DNA of 64,000 nt, from the NCBI GenBank assembly GCA_017512725.1, contig JAFWEW010000023.1:1-64000 (forward strand), read 5' to 3'. The DNA is from Solobacterium sp. (GTDB lineage: Bacteria; Bacillota_I; Bacilli_A; Erysipelotrichales; Erysipelotrichaceae). The position numbers were made by a program, and so were the translations under genes. Under the pieces are notes generated by a model. It ran no database searches. It saw nothing but the letters and a program-made list of their open reading frames with translations, and was not told the origin of the DNA. Positions 1 to 8,776 of the stretch are shown piece by piece. The stretch's first letter is position 1. Each line of letters starts with the position of its first letter.

Positions 1-270
1 ATTGCGGCATCTTTCTTCCATCTGACGAAGACTGTACACCTGGTTCATATACGCGAACAGCACGACTTTCATCATCATGAGGCTATTGTGACCCTGATTT
101 CCGCGATGTGGTTTCAGGTACTTCTTCAGATTTACCTCCTTAATAACCTCAAGAAATGACCACAGGGGATCATATTTGTCGATAGCGACAGATAAATCCA
201 GTGGTAATCGCAGCTGTTCTACGTTATAATCCAAGTGGTTGGTTGGGTTATAGTTAGAACATGCTTGCAT
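1..270 (-). CDS. IS1182-type transposase, N-terminal part (cut by window edge)
   Basis: Reading the minus strand from the ATG at 270 gives 90 residues with no stop up to the window edge. They include a leader-like start (MQACSNYNP), the block LPLDLSVAIDKYDPLWSF, a YLKPHRGNQGHN stretch and MNQVYSLRQMEERCRN. This is the amino-terminal domain (DUF772-like) of transposases of the IS1182/IS5-like group, which comes before the DDE catalytic domain. The catalytic part lies outside the window, so I cannot say whether the element is intact. It sits next to two leader-peptide genes, which suggests a mobile junction. The family call is from memory of the motif pattern, not from a search. Confidence 0.8.
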   Translation of the reverse strand, partial: MQACSNYNPTNHLDYNVEQLRLPLDLSVAIDKYDPLWSFLEVIKEVNLKKYLKPHRGNQGHNSLMMMKVVLFAYMNQVYSLRQMEERCRN

Positions 271-289
271 GCAATAATTATATCAAACA

Positions 290-330
290 AAAAGTGTCTT
301 TCCCTTAATTGGGTTAGACACTTTTCTTTT
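290..330 (-). terminator. Hairpin between transposase and leader gene (terminator or IS end)
   Basis: AAAAGTGTCT (290-299) and AGACACTTTT (316-325) are exact inverted repeats, with an inner CCC/GGG pair closing a TTAATT loop. T-rich sequence follows on both strands. It can end transcription of the minus-strand leader gene at 364-645, or it may be the terminal inverted repeat of the IS element. Confidence 0.55.
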
Positions 331-363
331 TCGGGCTAGTTTTATGCGTTACAGCCCCTGTCA

Positions 364-645
364 TTACCACATCGCTTTACCGGTGTTCCCGAAATAATAG
401 ATTTCTTTGGAGCAGGAAGCAGATCTGCCATATTTCTTAAAAAATCTTACCGCCTTATTTGCCAGATCTTCATCAATATATTCCTTAGAATTTCTCAGAA
501 AATAACCGTCATTGGCGATCCATCCCGGATCGAGGATTGTAATGCCTGCGGCATCGTATTCTTCGTCTGAGTATTTATCCATCAATCCGCCGCCGGAAAC
601 GTTGTCTAATTCGGTTTCTTCAATCTTCCTGATATCTTCTGCCAT
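364..645 (-). CDS. Small protein with double-glycine leader (VSGGG), unknown core
   Basis: The protein is 93 residues. I chose the ATG at 645 because AGGAG lies 7 bases upstream and because the upstream neighbour starts the same way; a longer frame to 723 lacks such support. Residues 1-20 (MAEDIRKIEETELDNVSGGG) form an acidic leader ending in a double glycine, the cleavage signal used by C39-peptidase exporters of class II bacteriocins and related precursors. The core of about 73 residues is acidic then basic, with one cysteine and no zinc ribbon. The leader is nearly identical to that of the gene at 739-1020, so the two are tandem paralogues at least in the leader. No exporter lies beside it. 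Function unknown. Confidence 0.65.
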   Translation of the reverse strand: MAEDIRKIEETELDNVSGGGLMDKYSDEEYDAAGITILDPGWIANDGYFLRNSKEYIDEDLANKAVRFFKKYGRSASCSKEIYYFGNTGKAMW

Positions 646-738
646 TTCTAAATTTCTCCTTTTCGTCAATTGCATTAGTGAATACAGAGAGGCGGAGCGG
701 ATCTTAAAGATCTGCCGCATCACGAAACAAAGTAAAAA

Positions 739-1020
739 CTATTCAAAGTCAGTCGTATGGCGCCAGTAGTCGCAGTAAAGACAAGGAACCGCCGCACAGC
801 CAAACTTTTCAAACTGTCTTACGACGCGGTTTTGGTAAGGCGAATAACGTGCCCAGACTTCATTTCTGTCAAATGTCTTTTTGCAGAACTTGCAGGTCTT
901 GCCATTAAGCGAATCCATCACCGCAAGCATGTCATTCATGGTGGCACCTGCTGCAGCCAGAGCACCGCCGGAAACTTCGTCTAATTCCAGTTCTTCAATC
1001 TTTCTGATATCGTCTGTCAT
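739..1020 (-). CDS. Small protein with double-glycine leader (VSGG) and two CxxC pairs
   Basis: The protein is 93 residues and has AGGAG upstream of its ATG. The leader MTDDIRKIEELELDEVSGGA matches that of the next gene at most positions. The core starts with a small hydrophobic stretch (ALAAAGAT), then carries CKFC (about residue 43) and CLYC (about residue 81), a spacing that suggests a zinc-binding ribbon or knuckle. The 5' untranslated sequences of this gene and the next share an AAAGGAGAAATTT ribosome-site block and a CAATTG further up, so duplication included the leader region of the mRNA. Classical bacteriocins rarely have such a ribbon. Function unknown. Confidence 0.65.
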   Translation of the reverse strand: MTDDIRKIEELELDEVSGGALAAAGATMNDMLAVMDSLNGKTCKFCKKTFDRNEVWARYSPYQNRVVRQFEKFGCAAVPCLYCDYWRHTTDFE

Positions 1021-1391
1021 TTCAAATTTCTCCTTTTTGTCAATTGCTTTGCTGAGTGTGGAGGTGCCTGATCAGCATAAAACCACAATCAGATCATCTG
1101 CATCTATTTATACGATATATATGGATATTATCCACGAACAATCATGTAATGCCCACTTCCTGACCGTCCAAAGCCGGCAGGAACAGGCAACTTGAAGATT
1201 CAGTGAAAAGTGTTGTGTTGCAATAATTGCCATGGATTTATTTATTAATAATTACAGGGACAGAATATCGTCTATTCTCATCCACAAACAGACTTCTTAT
1301 CAATGTTTCATCCTCTTTATGTTCACTATTCTAATACAACCATCCAAATATCCTGAGAGGAATTCAATTCTCTCTCCCGGATCGAAGGAAA
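1021..1391. other. Intergenic region, likely promoter of the leader genes
   Basis: No convincing gene is seen here. On the minus strand an AT-rich stretch near 1107-1125 contains TATAAA and could be a -10 region for the leader genes, leaving a 5' untranslated region of about 90 bases. The part from 1200 to 1391 is AT-rich without a recognisable signal. Confidence 0.35.
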
Positions 1392-1982
1392 TCAGTTTTT
1401 TACAAGTCCCGCTTTGTCCAGTATCCGGCAACCAAGATACAGCAGCAGCTGAGCTATGAGATTGATGCCCTGGGCAATCCAGTTCATATATGCCAGTGTG
1501 AAATCCTGGGAGGACAGATAGCCCATCATGATCGACAGGAAGAAGGAAATGATGAAGAAGACCATTGCCTTCCTCTGTTTCATCTGCTCTGCCAGATAAC
1601 AGAGCGAAGCATCCATCGCACAGATCCCGATGACCATGATAATGACAAGAGACAATGTAGGAAGAAACCCGAACAGTTTCTTCTCTGGCTTTGTAACACC
1701 GATGGTCAGACTGATACCGGCCAGCATAAGTCCAAATGCCTGATTATCAAAAAACTGGTCAGACATCCAAAGGAAGTCCCCGACACCGGTGGAATACAGA
1801 AGCTTGTAAGTTGCTTTCAGGAATCCTGCAGCGGTCACCATCGTAATGCCAATTACAAAGACCCACCAGGTCAGTTTCGATATTCTGCCTTTCAGATCTT
1901 TCGCGATGATCTTTGTCGCAAGCAGGAACAGTATGACCGGAATATAATCCATGATGGACATTCCCAATGTGAATTCTTTCAT
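1392..1982 (-). CDS. Integral membrane protein, unknown function
   Basis: The 196-residue protein is strongly hydrophobic with about six predicted membrane spans (near residues 10-27, 38-57, 75-96, 104-126, 139-157 and 163-185) and short charged loops such as KTKIIAKDLKGR-like and EQMKQRK segments. There is no signal for a known transporter or enzyme domain that I recognise. It stands alone, with 370 bases before the leader genes and about 260 bases to the nitroreductase. The region 1983-2246 upstream of it holds no gene I can support. Confidence 0.6.
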   Translation of the reverse strand: MKEFTLGMSIMDYIPVILFLLATKIIAKDLKGRISKLTWWVFVIGITMVTAAGFLKATYKLLYSTGVGDFLWMSDQFFDNQAFGLMLAGISLTIGVTKPEKKLFGFLPTLSLVIIMVIGICAMDASLCYLAEQMKQRKAMVFFIISFFLSIMMGYLSSQDFTLAYMNWIAQGINLIAQLLLYLGCRILDKAGLVKN

Positions 1983-2246
1983 CGAAACATGGCAAGGAGA
2001 CCCCTCTTCTATAAGACAGGGTGGAATTGCCTTCCTCCTTTTCTTTTTATTCTCCAGAACTGCAGATCATGCTGTTCTTTCCCATATATCGGACGGTGTA
2101 CCTGGAGTGGTATTCTGACTGCGTTCTGCGGGACGATTCCTCTCCGGATACCGTTGTTGTTTTCATAATATACGTTTGTGATCGGATTATTCCTTGGAAA
2201 TGGCCGGTTTGTCCTGTTACACCCTCTTTTACGTGATGATCAGTTC

Positions 2247-2864
2247 TCAGAAATGATTCCAGTGGATCTGCTCTTCGGTGTTGACATCCAGCTGTTTGAC
2301 CTTGGCCGCATCTTCACGGGGACGGCCGATCCCGATGAAGCAGGGGATCATGAAGGAATCCGGGAAACCAAGGGCTTCTCGCGCAATCTCTTCCTCATTC
2401 CCCAAAGGGATCCGGACATTACATCCATAACCTTCTGAAGTTGCCGCAAGCCACACATTTTCAATACTGCACCAGATGGAGGCATAGCAGTTGAGATCAG
2501 ACAGGCAGGAGGGATGAAGGAGATCTGTTTTTTTCTTCATCAGCGGGATGAGAAGTGCTGACGCTTCGGTCAGCATCTTATACTGCAGCGGTACTGCGAT
2601 CTGATAGCTTTTCTTTTGGATCGGGTCGCTGATGAAAGTCATATCATCTACATCTCGTTCGGTCAGATTCTGCGGCACGCCGCTGACTGCCTGTTTCATG
2701 ATTTTCTTATCCGTAATCACGATGTAATGCCAGTCCCGGAAATGATCATTGGCCGGTGCGTAATATCCGGCTTCGACAATTCGCTTCAGGGTTTCCTCCG
2801 GAATTGTTTCCCCGGTAAACTGCCGGATGCTTCGTCTGGCCTTCACAACATCATAGAACTCCAT
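2247..2864 (-). CDS. Nitroreductase family protein
   Basis: The 205-residue product begins MEFYDVVKARRSIRQF, the usual start of FMN-dependent nitroreductases in which the RRS(I/V)R motif binds the flavin phosphate. The APANDH..DW.YIVI segment and the late GYGCNVRIPLG and IGIGRP blocks also fit. These enzymes reduce nitroaromatics, quinones or related electrophiles with NAD(P)H in the cytoplasm. I place the start at 2864, preceded by AAGGAAGA; a longer frame to 2990 would run through the flavodoxin gene. It overlaps the upstream flavodoxin gene by 14 bases and is the last gene of a MarR-controlled operon, which points to a redox or electrophile response. Confidence 0.85.
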   Translation of the reverse strand: MEFYDVVKARRSIRQFTGETIPEETLKRIVEAGYYAPANDHFRDWHYIVITDKKIMKQAVSGVPQNLTERDVDDMTFISDPIQKKSYQIAVPLQYKMLTEASALLIPLMKKKTDLLHPSCLSDLNCYASIWCSIENVWLAATSEGYGCNVRIPLGNEEEIAREALGFPDSFMIPCFIGIGRPREDAAKVKQLDVNTEEQIHWNHF

Positions 2865-3447
2865 TGTCTTCTTCCTTAGAATGATTTCTGATCGGATCAC
2901 AAGCAGATGTATCTGTCTGGGACAGTGCCTGGAGGATTGGCTCCAGACTGTTGAAATTGGTGAAATCAACCTGTTTGTTATAGGTTTCAATCATTGCCTG
3001 AACTTCTGCGTTTTTCTGTTCCTCCGGCAGGTTGACCGCTTTCCGGTAAACCATCGACATCATTGTTTTATGCAGAAAACTCAGCTGCGCATAATCGATG
3101 CCGCCTCTCAGATGAAAGATCTGAGCCTGCTCAAACAGTTCCTTTGATAGCTGGGATTTCATTTTGCTGCGGATCGTTTCGATGTTTTCCGGATCGGTCG
3201 GATCGGCAAGCCCCACGGTGACGATCATGACGTTCTTATGAGGAAGATCGGAAAGATGCTTCAGCGTCTGTTTCATTCCCTGTACGCCGCCGGCATATAA
3301 TCCACCCATGTAGATGATTGTTTTATAAGAATTGATGTCTTCAACGTTCTCATAGGATACTGCCGGGATTCCGGTTTTTTCAGACAGCGCTTCGGCATAT
3401 CTCCGGGTGGCTCCGTAACAGGATCCATAGACAATGATTTTATTCAT
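2851..3447 (-). CDS. Flavodoxin-domain protein
   Basis: The 198-residue protein starts MNKIIVYGSCYGATRRYAEAL: the S-x-Y-G-A-T-x-x-Y phosphate-binding loop of flavodoxins of the HemG/BilS-like type. Next come an IIYMGGLYAGG strand-loop and a VMIVTVGLADPTD segment. These are short-chain electron carriers or FMN proteins. The C-terminal third (about residues 120-198) is less typical and rich in helices. It lies between marR (8-base overlap) and the nitroreductase (14-base overlap), so the three are almost certainly translated together. Its exact partner is unknown; electron supply to the nitroreductase is an inference. Confidence 0.8.
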   Translation of the reverse strand: MNKIIVYGSCYGATRRYAEALSEKTGIPAVSYENVEDINSYKTIIYMGGLYAGGVQGMKQTLKHLSDLPHKNVMIVTVGLADPTDPENIETIRSKMKSQLSKELFEQAQIFHLRGGIDYAQLSFLHKTMMSMVYRKAVNLPEEQKNAEVQAMIETYNKQVDFTNFNSLEPILQALSQTDTSACDPIRNHSKEEDNGVL

Positions 3448-3925
3448 GACTCACCGCCTCCTGCAGGTTGTTCTCCAGTTTGAGGATGGTTTTGATCGTC
3501 GTTTCCAGTTCACGTTCGGATATATCGGAAAACAGATGGTTCATAAACGGCATGCTCATCGCATCATTTTTCTCACAGAACTTCTGACAGGATCTCGTCA
3601 GATGGATCCGCTGTTTTCGCTTATCCGCATCATCTGCGCGGAACTCAATAAAGCCTTTCTGTTCCAGTTTCAGAAGGATCTGTTTCACATTCTGATGGGA
3701 ACTGCCCAGAATATCGGAGAGTTCTTTCAGTGTTGGCGGTTCCTTACACGCATTGATACAGATGATCGCAAAAAACTGTTTCCAGCTGATTTCCTTCATC
3801 AGGTTGTCCGCAGCTGCCTGAAAGCGATTCTCAAATGCACTCAGCAGTCCCATCAGATACCCATTTGACGGGACACTGGAAAAATCAACGTTCCCGCTCT
3901 GCAATACTTCTTCCAGATTCTTCAT
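3440..3925 (-). CDS. MarR-family transcriptional regulator
   Basis: The 161-residue protein has the MarR winged-helix pattern: LKELSDILGSSHQNVKQILLKLEQKGFIEFRADDADKRKQ spans the recognition helix and the wing, where the D-x-R-x-x-x-x motif is typical. I start it at MKNLEEV (3925) because the upstream alternative ATG at 3952 lies inside the operator palindrome. The gene heads the flavodoxin-nitroreductase operon and sits 20 bases from two inverted copies of a 14-bp palindrome, so autorepression relieved by an electrophile or aromatic ligand is the simplest model. The ligand is not predictable from sequence. Confidence 0.85.
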   Translation of the reverse strand: MKNLEEVLQSGNVDFSSVPSNGYLMGLLSAFENRFQAAADNLMKEISWKQFFAIICINACKEPPTLKELSDILGSSHQNVKQILLKLEQKGFIEFRADDADKRKQRIHLTRSCQKFCEKNDAMSMPFMNHLFSDISERELETTIKTILKLENNLQEAVSHE

Positions 3926-3944
3926 CTTGTTTCCCAAAAAAAAA

Positions 3945-3993
3945 GGTAACATATTACCGTATAAAAGGTAATATGTTACCTGATTTGTGTCAA
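3945..3993 (-). promoter_or_regulatory. Paired operator and promoter of the marR operon
   Basis: GGTAACATATTACC (3945-3958) and GGTAATATGTTACC (3967-3980) are exact reverse complements of each other and each is itself nearly palindromic; centres are 22 bp apart, two helical turns. On the minus strand a TTGACA box (3988-3993) lies just upstream of the pair, so bound repressor would cover the promoter. This fits MarR-dimer sites. Confidence 0.8.
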
Positions 3994-4026
3994 GAAAGAT
4001 TCAAAGAATCTGATGCTTTGCAGGAG

Positions 4027-4956
4027 TTACTTTGCGCTGAAGGTTTCCAGCAGCTCAATGATGCGCAGGCTGATCGATTCGGTTTCCGGATCCGAGATGA
4101 TGCCGTTTTCAATCCGGTCGATAAACCGCTGCGCTTCAAAGGTGAATTCACTGCGGAATGGGAACTGATATTCTTTCTCCCCGTCATCCGACTGTATCCA
4201 ATACCGGTCGCTTTTCCAGAAAGAAGTACAGGTCAGGGTTCCCTTACTTCCGCGGATACGAAGATCACAATCCCCGTCTTCCTCAAACGAATAGCGCATG
4301 GTCATCGGGATGCCATCGCAGTCCATATGGAATACGCCTCCGGTATCCGTTCCCGAAACGGAACACTGATCAGTTGAGACAACAGTCATCTTTGTTCCAA
4401 ACAATCCGAATAATCCGGCAAGGCCGTAACAGCCCACATCATATAAAGCTCCTTTGCCGGGTGTATTCAGCCGCCATTCCTCCGCGTCATGCGGCTCTTT
4501 TCGGCAAAAGCCGGCAGAAGCCTCCAGTATCGTTCCAAGCTCCTGATTCTTCAGTACTTCCTTGATGGATTGAAAGGTCGGTGTATACAGGGTCTTATGC
4601 GCTTCCATCAGCACCAGATTGTTGGAACGGGCCAGTTCAAACAGTTCCTTCAGCTGATCTGCGGTGACCGTGACCGGTTTCTCACAGATCACATGTTTCC
4701 CGCTAAGCAGTGCCTGTCTGATCATATCGTAATGAACATGGTTGGGTGTGGATACATAGAAGCCGCGGATCGAAGGATCTTTACAAAGCGCATCAAAGGA
4801 GTCGATCTGATGGATCTGATATGCTTCGGCATATTCACGGACACGGTCTGGGTTTCGGGTGGCGAATGCACAAACACGGCCATTTGGCACATCCTTCATG
4901 CCTTCGAGAAACCTGCGGCTGATCCGGCCGGGGCCGGCAACTGCGATTTGGATCAT
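4027..4956 (-). CDS. Gfo/Idh/MocA family oxidoreductase
   Basis: The 309-residue protein starts MIQIAVAGPGRISRRFLEGM, a Rossmann NAD(P)-binding loop, and has the family hallmark CEKPVTVT near residue 95, whose lysine takes part in catalysis. The EAHKTLYTP and GALYDVGCYG segments fit the C-terminal substrate domain. Members oxidise or reduce sugars, inositols or related hydroxy compounds; the substrate cannot be read from sequence. It stands alone upstream of the marR operator. The 170-base gap to the kinase gene at 5127 should hold divergent promoters, but I saw no clean consensus. Confidence 0.85.
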   Translation of the reverse strand: MIQIAVAGPGRISRRFLEGMKDVPNGRVCAFATRNPDRVREYAEAYQIHQIDSFDALCKDPSIRGFYVSTPNHVHYDMIRQALLSGKHVICEKPVTVTADQLKELFELARSNNLVLMEAHKTLYTPTFQSIKEVLKNQELGTILEASAGFCRKEPHDAEEWRLNTPGKGALYDVGCYGLAGLFGLFGTKMTVVSTDQCSVSGTDTGGVFHMDCDGIPMTMRYSFEEDGDCDLRIRGSKGTLTCTSFWKSDRYWIQSDDGEKEYQFPFRSEFTFEAQRFIDRIENGIISDPETESISLRIIELLETFSAK

Positions 4957-5126
4957 AACAATACCTCTTCTGGATCGATGATTTCATCATAACGTGACAG
5001 GGGCCGGCTGTATATGAACACAAGCGCCGGACAAACGATGTTCTTGTTTTCTAAGGAATTACAATAATATATACTTTAGACAGCAGATACTTTTTGTATT
5101 GAAACAGAAATGAGTGAGGGTTTGTT

Positions 5127-6578
5127 TTGAAAACCATTATTGTAGTAATGATTCTGGCCGGCAGTGCCCTGATGGTCTATAACATCTACGGTTTTATTCG
5201 CTTTGCACGGTTTATCAAAAACCAGAAGACGTGGGGCGATAATAACCGGATTTTATATTTGCCGATCATTCTGCTTGTGATGTTTCTGATCGGTTATCTG
5301 ATCGTCGGACTGTTCGGTAATCCGGATATCATCATGGCCGGCATTCTGCTTGGCGGAAGTATCTTCGTTTTTGTCATGTATCGGATGCTGAATGGGATCA
5401 CGGTACGGATCCTTGAGAATGAACGTCTGGAAGCGGATCTCTTGGCTTCCGAGCGCAGCAGTCAGGAGAAGTCCGAGTTTCTGGCAACGATCAGCCATGA
5501 AATGCGTACACCGCTGAATGTCATTCTCGGAATGGATAAGAAGGCACTGAACCAGCCGGATCTTCCGGAATCCGTGCGGGAACCGCTGCTGAAGATCGGC
5601 TACAGTGCGAATCATCTTCTCAGTCTGATCAACAATATTCTGGATATGCAGCAGATCGAAAGCGGAACGTTCATGATCAGGGAAGAACCGTTCTCGATGA
5701 AGGATTCGATGAATCAGGTCAATGCGATTGCCGGAACTCTTTCGGAAAACAAGGGGCTTACATTCAAGACCTCGCTCTGCGATGAGATCAACGGAACCTA
5801 TCTTGGCGATGCGTCTCATCTTCGTCAGGTGCTGCTCAGCATTCTGGATAATGCGGTGAAATATACCGAGGTACCGGGAACGGTAACATTTAAGGTTTCC
5901 TGTGAACCGTCGGATGGCGTTTCGGCGTTCTCCTTCCGGATCGAAGATACCGGTATTGGCATGTCGGAAGCGTTCCTGCCGAAACTGTTTGATGTCTTCA
6001 CGCGGGAAGATACCAGTACGACAAACAAGTACAGCGGCAGCGGTATGAGCCTTGCGGTAGCCAAAAACATGGTCGACCAGATGAACGGAACGGTCACGGT
6101 TGAAAGTGAAAAAGGGAAAGGCTCCGTCTTTACGGTGACGGTACCGCTGAAGCGAATTGAAACAGCCGAACCGGCAGAAGAACATCCGGAAGGCGTTCTG
6201 GCCGGACACCGGGTATTGATCGTGGAAGACATTCATGAGAATGCAGAGATCGTTTCGGATCTTCTGAGTCTTGAAGGGGTCACGACCGAGATCGCTGAAA
6301 ACGGACAGGTCGCTTTGGAGATGTTTGAACAGTCGCCCGGAGATTATTACGATGCGATCCTGATGGATCTGCGCATGCCGGTGATGGATGGTCTTGAGGC
6401 AACCCGACGCATCCGTGTACTGAACCGGGACGACGCAAAGAGAGTACCGATCATTGCGCTGACCGCCAATGCATTTGACAGTGATATCAAACAGTCATTC
6501 GATGCCGGGATGAATGCCCACATGGCAAAACCCACGGACGCGGATCTTCTGTATGCAGAACTGAGGAAAGTGTTCTGA
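5127..6578 (+). CDS. Membrane hybrid sensor histidine kinase
   Basis: The 483-residue protein has three membrane spans (about 4-22, 44-63, 68-86) and no extracellular sensor domain. These are followed by a HisKA domain with the phospho-accepting His124 in SHEMRTPLN, an HATPase_c domain (N box [26 protein letters not shown]) and a C-terminal receiver domain with Asp414 in MDLRMP and a late lysine (AKPTD). The start is TTG, with GAGGG 6 bases upstream; the nearby ATG at 5110 runs into a stop. It is followed by a REC-GGDEF-EAL gene and an Hpt gene, so phosphate probably passes His - Asp - Hpt His - Asp. The stimulus is likely sensed in or at the membrane. Confidence 0.9.
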   Translation: MKTIIVVMILAGSALMVYNIYGFIRFARFIKNQKTWGDNNRILYLPIILLVMFLIGYLIVGLFGNPDIIMAGILLGGSIFVFVMYRMLNGITVRILENERLEADLLASERSSQEKSEFLATISHEMRTPLNVILGMDKKALNQPDLPESVREPLLKIGYSANHLLSLINNILDMQQIESGTFMIREEPFSMKDSMNQVNAIAGTLSENKGLTFKTSLCDEINGTYLGDASHLRQVLLSILDNAVKYTEVPGTVTFKVSCEPSDGVSAFSFRIEDTGIGMSEAFLPKLFDVFTREDTSTTNKYSGSGMSLAVAKNMVDQMNGTVTVESEKGKGSVFTVTVPLKRIETAEPAEEHPEGVLAGHRVLIVEDIHENAEIVSDLLSLEGVTTEIAENGQVALEMFEQSPGDYYDAILMDLRMPVMDGLEATRRIRVLNRDDAKRVPIIALTANAFDSDIKQSFDAGMNAHMAKPTDADLLYAELRKVF

Positions 6579-6609
6579 GCGAATCAACCGGGAAAGGACA
6601 GACTGCAGA

Positions 6610-8313
6610 ATGTTTGAGTCGAAAGAAATAAGAGGCAGCCAGCTGGTGCTGGTTGTCGATGACCACGAGATCAACCGGGATATTCTGGGCGGGATTCTGG
6701 AAGATCACTATGATGTGATCTATGCGGAAAACGGTCGGGAAGCGCTGGAACAGATCCGGGCGCATATCAATGATCTGGCACTTGTTCTGCTGGATCTGGT
6801 CATGCCGGAAATGAATGGTTTTGAAGTGCTCCAGTACGCAAAAAACGATGAACAGATGAGTAAGATTCCGTTCATCGTACTGACGGCTGAAAAATCCGCG
6901 GAACTGGAAGCGCTGCAGCTGGGTGCGGTGGACTTCATCACCAAGCCGATCGATATGCATGAAGTGATCAATGCCCGTGTCAGCCGTGTCATTGAACTCA
7001 GTGACGGCAAGAAACTGATCCAGGCGGCAGAGCGGGACAAGCTTACCGGTCTTTATACCAAGAACTTCTTCTTCGAATATATCAATCGGATCCTCAAGGT
7101 TCACGGGGATGAAAAGTACGATGCGGTCGTACTGAATATCGAACAGTTCCATACGGTCAATGCCCTGCATGGCCGGGAATTCGGAGATAAGGTATTGATT
7201 GGTCTCGCCGATGCGATCCGGCAGTTTCTTACCGGAACAAAGGGTGTTGCCAGCCGAATTGAATCCGACCGTTTCTTTATCTACTGCCAGCAGCAGGAGG
7301 ATTACCACGCACTTCTGAATCGCTTCCAGGAAGCGGTAAATGCGATTGCCGGAAATACCGGTGTTCATATCCGGATGGGTGTGAAGACGTGGGAAGACAA
7401 GGAAGATCCGTTTGTCATGTTCGATAATGCGGTGACCGCATGTAATAAAGTGCGCGGGGACTTCCAGAATCCGTTGATGATCTATGATGAAAACATGCGG
7501 ATCAAAGAAGTCCGTGATCAGGAGCTGCTCAATGATCTGGATCAGGCAATCGAAGAACATCAGTTCCAGGTGTTCTACCAGCCGAAATACGATATCAAGC
7601 AGAACCCGCCGCGGCTTGCCAGTGCAGAAGCACTGATTCGCTGGAACCACCCGAAACTGGGTATGCTCTCTCCGGGAGACTTCGTTCCGCTGTTTGAGCG
7701 GAACGGTCTGATCACCAAGGTCGACCACTATGTATGGGAGGTGTCAACCAGACAGATCGCAGAATGGCGAGACCAGTTCGGATTTGAACTGCCGATCTCC
7801 GTAAATCTCTCCCGGGCGGATGTCTTTGATCCGGACCTGATCAACCGTCTGGTCAAACTGGTAGCGGACAACCATCTGAAAGAAGGAAGTCTGAAGCTGG
7901 AAGTTACGGAAACATCGTATACGGACAACGCAAGGGTGCTGCTGGATGTGATCGACAAACTGCGCAGCAGCGGCTTCGAGATCGAAATGGATGATTTCGG
8001 AAGCGGGTATTCATCGCTGAACATGTTGTCGGACATGCCGATCGATGTTCTGAAGATGGACATGAAGTTTGTCCGGAATATTGAAGATAACATGACCGAC
8101 CTCAAGCTTGTTGAGCTGATCCTGGATATCGCCGGTGCTCTGCAGCTTACGGTCGTGGCAGAAGGTGTCGAAAAAGAAGGACAGCTGCAGCTTTTGAAAA
8201 ATGCCGGGTGCGACCTGGTACAGGGTTATTACTTCTCAAAACCGGTTCCTGCAGAAGAGTTTCAGGAACTGATTAAAAAAGAAATTGAAAACGAAAGGAA
8301 CAGACAACTATGA
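6610..8313 (+). CDS. Response regulator with degenerate GGDEF and EAL domains
   Basis: The 567-residue protein has an N-terminal receiver domain (acidic DDHE near 17-20, phospho-acceptor Asp62 in LDLVMP, TAEKSAE, KPID). A GGDEF-like domain (about 145-300) has the signature replaced by ESDRF, so it should not make c-di-GMP. The C-terminal EAL domain (about 315-560) keeps EALIRW, the NLSR Asn, EVTET, DDFGSG, the DVLKMDMKFV Lys, AEGVE and QGYYFSKP, as expected for an active phosphodiesterase. It is the obvious output of the kinase upstream: phosphorylation would set c-di-GMP breakdown. The gene is 31 bases after the kinase gene and overlaps the Hpt gene by 4 bases (ATGA). Confidence 0.9.
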   Translation: MFESKEIRGSQLVLVVDDHEINRDILGGILEDHYDVIYAENGREALEQIRAHINDLALVLLDLVMPEMNGFEVLQYAKNDEQMSKIPFIVLTAEKSAELEALQLGAVDFITKPIDMHEVINARVSRVIELSDGKKLIQAAERDKLTGLYTKNFFFEYINRILKVHGDEKYDAVVLNIEQFHTVNALHGREFGDKVLIGLADAIRQFLTGTKGVASRIESDRFFIYCQQQEDYHALLNRFQEAVNAIAGNTGVHIRMGVKTWEDKEDPFVMFDNAVTACNKVRGDFQNPLMIYDENMRIKEVRDQELLNDLDQAIEEHQFQVFYQPKYDIKQNPPRLASAEALIRWNHPKLGMLSPGDFVPLFERNGLITKVDHYVWEVSTRQIAEWRDQFGFELPISVNLSRADVFDPDLINRLVKLVADNHLKEGSLKLEVTETSYTDNARVLLDVIDKLRSSGFEIEMDDFGSGYSSLNMLSDMPIDVLKMDMKFVRNIEDNMTDLKLVELILDIAGALQLTVVAEGVEKEGQLQLLKNAGCDLVQGYYFSKPVPAEEFQELIKKEIENERNRQL

Positions 8314-8684
8314 CAATCGAAGAACTTTATGAACAGATCGGAGGAGATTATGAACAGGCGAAGCGGGTCCTCCGTATGGACAAGCTGATCGACAAGCATA
8401 TCCGGAAACTGGCGACCAACGGAATCATTGAGTCGCTGATCACCGCGGGAGTTGCACTGGATCCGACAACGATGTTTGAGTCTGCTCATGCGGTAAAGGG
8501 ATACTGTGCAAATCTCGGATTAACGCGGATTTCAGATCTTGCGTCAGAGCTGTCTGAGGAATACCGTCCCGGCAATCCCCGGAAGATGAGCGATGAAGAA
8601 GTACGGGCAAAAGTAGATGAGATCAAAGAGCTTTACCGCAAGTCGGTAGAAGGCGTCGAACAGTACGAAAGCTCTCTGAATTAA
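8310..8684 (+). CDS. Hpt-domain phosphotransfer protein
   Basis: The 124-residue protein is predicted all-helical and has the Hpt signature around His60 (SAHAVKGYCANLG), matching the H-x-x-K-G-x-x-x-x-x-G pattern. It would carry phosphate between the receiver domain of the hybrid kinase and that of the GGDEF-EAL protein. The ATGA overlap with the upstream gene implies coupled translation. A stand-alone Hpt coded with a hybrid kinase and an EAL output is a complete four-step relay in one operon. Confidence 0.85.
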   Translation: MTIEELYEQIGGDYEQAKRVLRMDKLIDKHIRKLATNGIIESLITAGVALDPTTMFESAHAVKGYCANLGLTRISDLASELSEEYRPGNPRKMSDEEVRAKVDEIKELYRKSVEGVEQYESSLN

Positions 8685-8726
8685 CCAACCGTAATTATTT
8701 CGTTCAACCGTATCAATACAGAACTG

Positions 8727-8776
8727 CAAACGAGGAGCGCTGCCGATATGGGGCGCCTTCTGATTCGTTGTTTTTT
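8727..8776 (+). terminator. Terminator after the phosphorelay operon
   Basis: A long imperfect stem pairs CAAACGAGGAGCGC with GCGCCTTCTGATTCGTTG and is followed by six T (8771-8776). It lies about 40 bases after the Hpt stop codon. Confidence 0.7.

Noticed and set aside
6487-7728. A 413-codon minus-strand frame over the REC-GGDEF-EAL gene
   Set aside because: Shadow; the plus strand has a complete multi-domain protein.
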